Shown here piece after piece: positions 5,140 to 6,507 of a stretch of 6,507 nt of DNA. A program made the position numbers and the translations under genes. Under the pieces are notes generated by a model that saw only the letters and a list, made by a program, of their open reading frames with translations, searched no databases and was not told where the DNA came from. The stretch's first letter is position 1, and every line of letters starts with the position of its first letter. The DNA comes from a bacterium (GTDB lineage: Bacteria > Desulfobacterota > Binatia > UBA12015), in contig JAGWVP010000188.1 in the NCBI GenBank assembly GCA_018970825.1, positions 1-6,507 on the forward strand, read 5' to 3'.

Positions 5140-6384
5140 GTGTCGGACGCGGTGGTGACGGGCATCGGGTGCGTCACCCCGATCGGGCTCGGGCGGGCCG
5201 CCTTCTCCGACGGCCTGCGCCGCGGGACGTCGGGCACGGGGGCCCTCGCGGCGATCGATCCGCGTCCCTACCGCAGCCGGGTGTCGGCCGAGGTGCGGGG
5301 CTTCCACGCCGACGAGTTCATGCCCGCCCGCGAGGCCCGCTCGTCGCCGCGGGTCGTCCAGTTCGCGATCGCGTGCGCCCGCATGGCGCTCGAGGACGCC
5401 GGCCTCGCGTCGTTCGCCGACCCCGGTCGCGTGGCGATCGTCGTCGGCACCTCGGGCGGCCCCGCCGCCTACCACTTCGAGCAGTACGCCACCTACGTCG
5501 AGCGGGGCGTGCGACGCATGCCGCCTTCGTTCCCGGCACAGGCGCACTCCGGCGTCATCGCGTCGGAGTGCGCGATCCAGCTCGGCGTCCACGGGCCCGT
5601 CTTCACGGTGTCGAGCGCCTGCACCTCGGGCACCGACGCGATCGGGCTCGCGCGCACGCTCGTCGCCTCGGGACAGGCCGACGTGGTGCTCGCGGGGGGC
5701 GTCGAGGCGCCGCTCTTCCCGCTGCTCTTCGCGACCTTCGATCGTCTCGAGATGATGTCGAGCCGTTTCAACGACGAGCCCGCGACCGCGTCGCGTCCCT
5801 TCTCGGCCGACCGCGACGGGTTCGTGCTCGGCGAGGGCGGAGCGATCTTCGTCGTCGAGTCCGCGCGGCACGCGATCGAACGGGGGGTGCGCTCGCTCGC
5901 CGTCGTCGGGGGCTACGGTGCGACCTGCGATGCGAAGTCGCACTTCAGCCAGGACGAGTCGGGAGACGACGCGGCCCGCGCGATCCGGATCGCCCTCGAC
6001 GGCGCGGGGATCGGGCCCGGCGGGCTCGACTACGTGAACGCCCACGGCTCGGCGACCCCGCAGAACGACTTCTTCGAGACCGGCGTGCTCCGGCGGGTCT
6101 TCGGCGAGGAGGCCGCGCGCATCCCGGTGAGCTCGACCAAGTCGATGGTCGGCCACCTGCTCGGTGCCTGCGGCGCGGTCGAACTCGCGGCGACGATCGC
6201 GGGCATGGAGGGCGGCTTCCTCCCGCCGACGATCAACCTGCGCGAGCGGGATCCCGCCTGCGACCTCGACTGGGTCGCCGACGGGGCGCGCCCGGCCCGG
6301 ATCCGGGCGGCGCTCTCGACGAGCTTCGGGTTCGGGTCGCGCAACGCGGCCCTGGTCGTGCACGCGCCGGTGAAGGGAGACTGA
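5140..6384 (+). CDS. Beta-ketoacyl-ACP synthase, FabF / type II PKS KS-alpha-like
   Basis: A 414-residue condensing enzyme of the thiolase fold that joins an acyl group held on its Cys to a malonyl-type extender on an acyl carrier protein. It begins VVTGIGCVTPIG, the standard KAS-II opening. The catalytic triad is complete: Cys161 in SSACTSGTDAIG, His302 in NAHGSATPQND and His339 in STKSMVGHLLGACG, with Lys334 beside the last. ASRPFSADRDGFVLGEGG (217-234) is also family-typical. CTSG.DAIG and NAHGS.T.QND resemble KS-alpha enzymes of type II polyketide synthases, while housekeeping FabF usually has ACATG and NAHGTSTP. Cys161 excludes a chain-length-factor (KS-beta) subunit. It is followed after one base by an acyl carrier protein gene, so the two are co-translated. 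A role in specialised fatty-acid or polyketide assembly is inferred; a divergent housekeeping FabF remains possible. Confidence 0.94.
   Translation: MSDAVVTGIGCVTPIGLGRAAFSDGLRRGTSGTGALAAIDPRPYRSRVSAEVRGFHADEFMPAREARSSPRVVQFAIACARMALEDAGLASFADPGRVAIVVGTSGGPAAYHFEQYATYVERGVRRMPPSFPAQAHSGVIASECAIQLGVHGPVFTVSSACTSGTDAIGLARTLVASGQADVVLAGGVEAPLFPLLFATFDRLEMMSSRFNDEPATASRPFSADRDGFVLGEGGAIFVVESARHAIERGVRSLAVVGGYGATCDAKSHFSQDESGDDAARAIRIALDGAGIGPGGLDYVNAHGSATPQNDFFETGVLRRVFGEEAARIPVSSTKSMVGHLLGACGAVELAATIAGMEGGFLPPTINLRERDPACDLDWVADGARPARIRAALSTSFGFGSRNAALVVHAPVKGD
6373..6379 (+). promoter_or_regulatory. Ribosome binding site for the acyl carrier protein gene, inside the ketosynthase gene
   Basis: AAGGGAG lies in the last codons of the ketosynthase gene and ends six bases before the ATG at 6386. 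Only one base separates the ketosynthase TGA from that ATG, which points to translational coupling. Confidence 0.7.
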
Positions 6385-6385
6385 G

Positions 6386-6507
6386 ATGGGCGCGCGCGCA
6401 AGCGAGGTGGAGGCGACGGTCGCGCGTCTCGCGGCGGTCGAGTTCAAGACCGACGAAGCACGAATCCGGAGTGCCGGGTCCTTCCGCGCGGAGATCGGCA
6501 TGGACTC
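6386..6507 (+). CDS. Acyl carrier protein, N-terminal part (cut by window end)
   Basis: Forty complete codons plus two bases are present. Residues 7-20 fit the first helix of an acyl carrier protein (SEVEATVARLAAVEF). SFRAEIGMD at 32-40 then corresponds to the region just before the phosphopantetheine site, normally reading F..DLG.DS. The last two bases are TC, and every TCN codon is serine, so the attachment serine (residue 41) is certain although the window stops within it. The gene starts one base after the ketosynthase stop and has its own ribosome binding site. The carrier is therefore probably the dedicated partner of that ketosynthase. It has more basic residues early on than typical housekeeping AcpP, and the ketosynthase-then-carrier order is the reverse of the common acpP-fabF order. 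Confidence 0.87.
   Translation, partial: MGARASEVEATVARLAAVEFKTDEARIRSAGSFRAEIGMD

Noticed and set aside
5005..6501. Upstream extension of the nagZ frame to 880 codons, suggesting a fusion protein
   Set aside because: The extra 499 residues are antisense to the ketosynthase and carrier protein genes and are low-complexity. NagZ homology begins just after 5004.
1..6507. Mobile element, CRISPR array, or frameshifted genes
   Set aside because: No transposase or integrase motifs, terminal repeats or regularly spaced repeats are visible. All catalytic motifs occur in uninterrupted frames.

Overview
The window is very GC-rich (roughly 70% by eye) and densely coded, with strong G/C preference at third codon positions. 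It carries seven recognisable genes. A signal-peptide-less NagZ and a secreted short ComEA-type protein fit a Gram-negative-type bacterium, for example an uncultured deltaproteobacterium-like, Myxococcota or Binatota lineage. That placement is a weak inference because no taxonomic marker is present. I see no rRNA, tRNA, CRISPR array, transposase or other mobile element.

Layout, left to right. Bases 1-262 hold no gene I can confirm, but include a sigma70-like promoter candidate and a good ribosome binding site for the first gene. Bases 263-712 (+) encode a secreted helix-hairpin-helix protein of the ComEA type. Bases 841-2058 (+) encode a GT-B fold family 4 glycosyltransferase of the EpsF-like type; its exact start is uncertain. 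Bases 2055-2534 (-) encode an SRPBCC/START-like small protein that converges on the glycosyltransferase, the two sharing a CTAG at their stop codons. Bases 2733-3830 (+) encode MtnA, methylthioribose-1-phosphate isomerase, apparently from a leaderless mRNA. Bases 3859-5004 (-) encode NagZ, the cytoplasmic beta-N-acetylhexosaminidase. Bases 5140-6384 (+) encode a ketosynthase, followed after one base by an acyl carrier protein gene (6386 onward) that the window end cuts exactly inside its phosphopantetheine-serine codon.

The first six genes look like ordinary single-gene units: DNA uptake, surface polysaccharide, methionine salvage and peptidoglycan recycling. The right edge is the most interesting part. 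The ketosynthase has motifs around its active-site Cys and first His that resemble type II polyketide KS-alpha enzymes more than housekeeping FabF, and it is translationally coupled to its own carrier protein. This looks like the start of a specialised type II fatty-acid or polyketide operon continuing beyond the window. Its upstream region, shared with divergent nagZ, holds an 8-bp hairpin, a tandem 8-bp direct repeat and a terminator-shaped hairpin with a T-tract, which together look like a regulatory leader.
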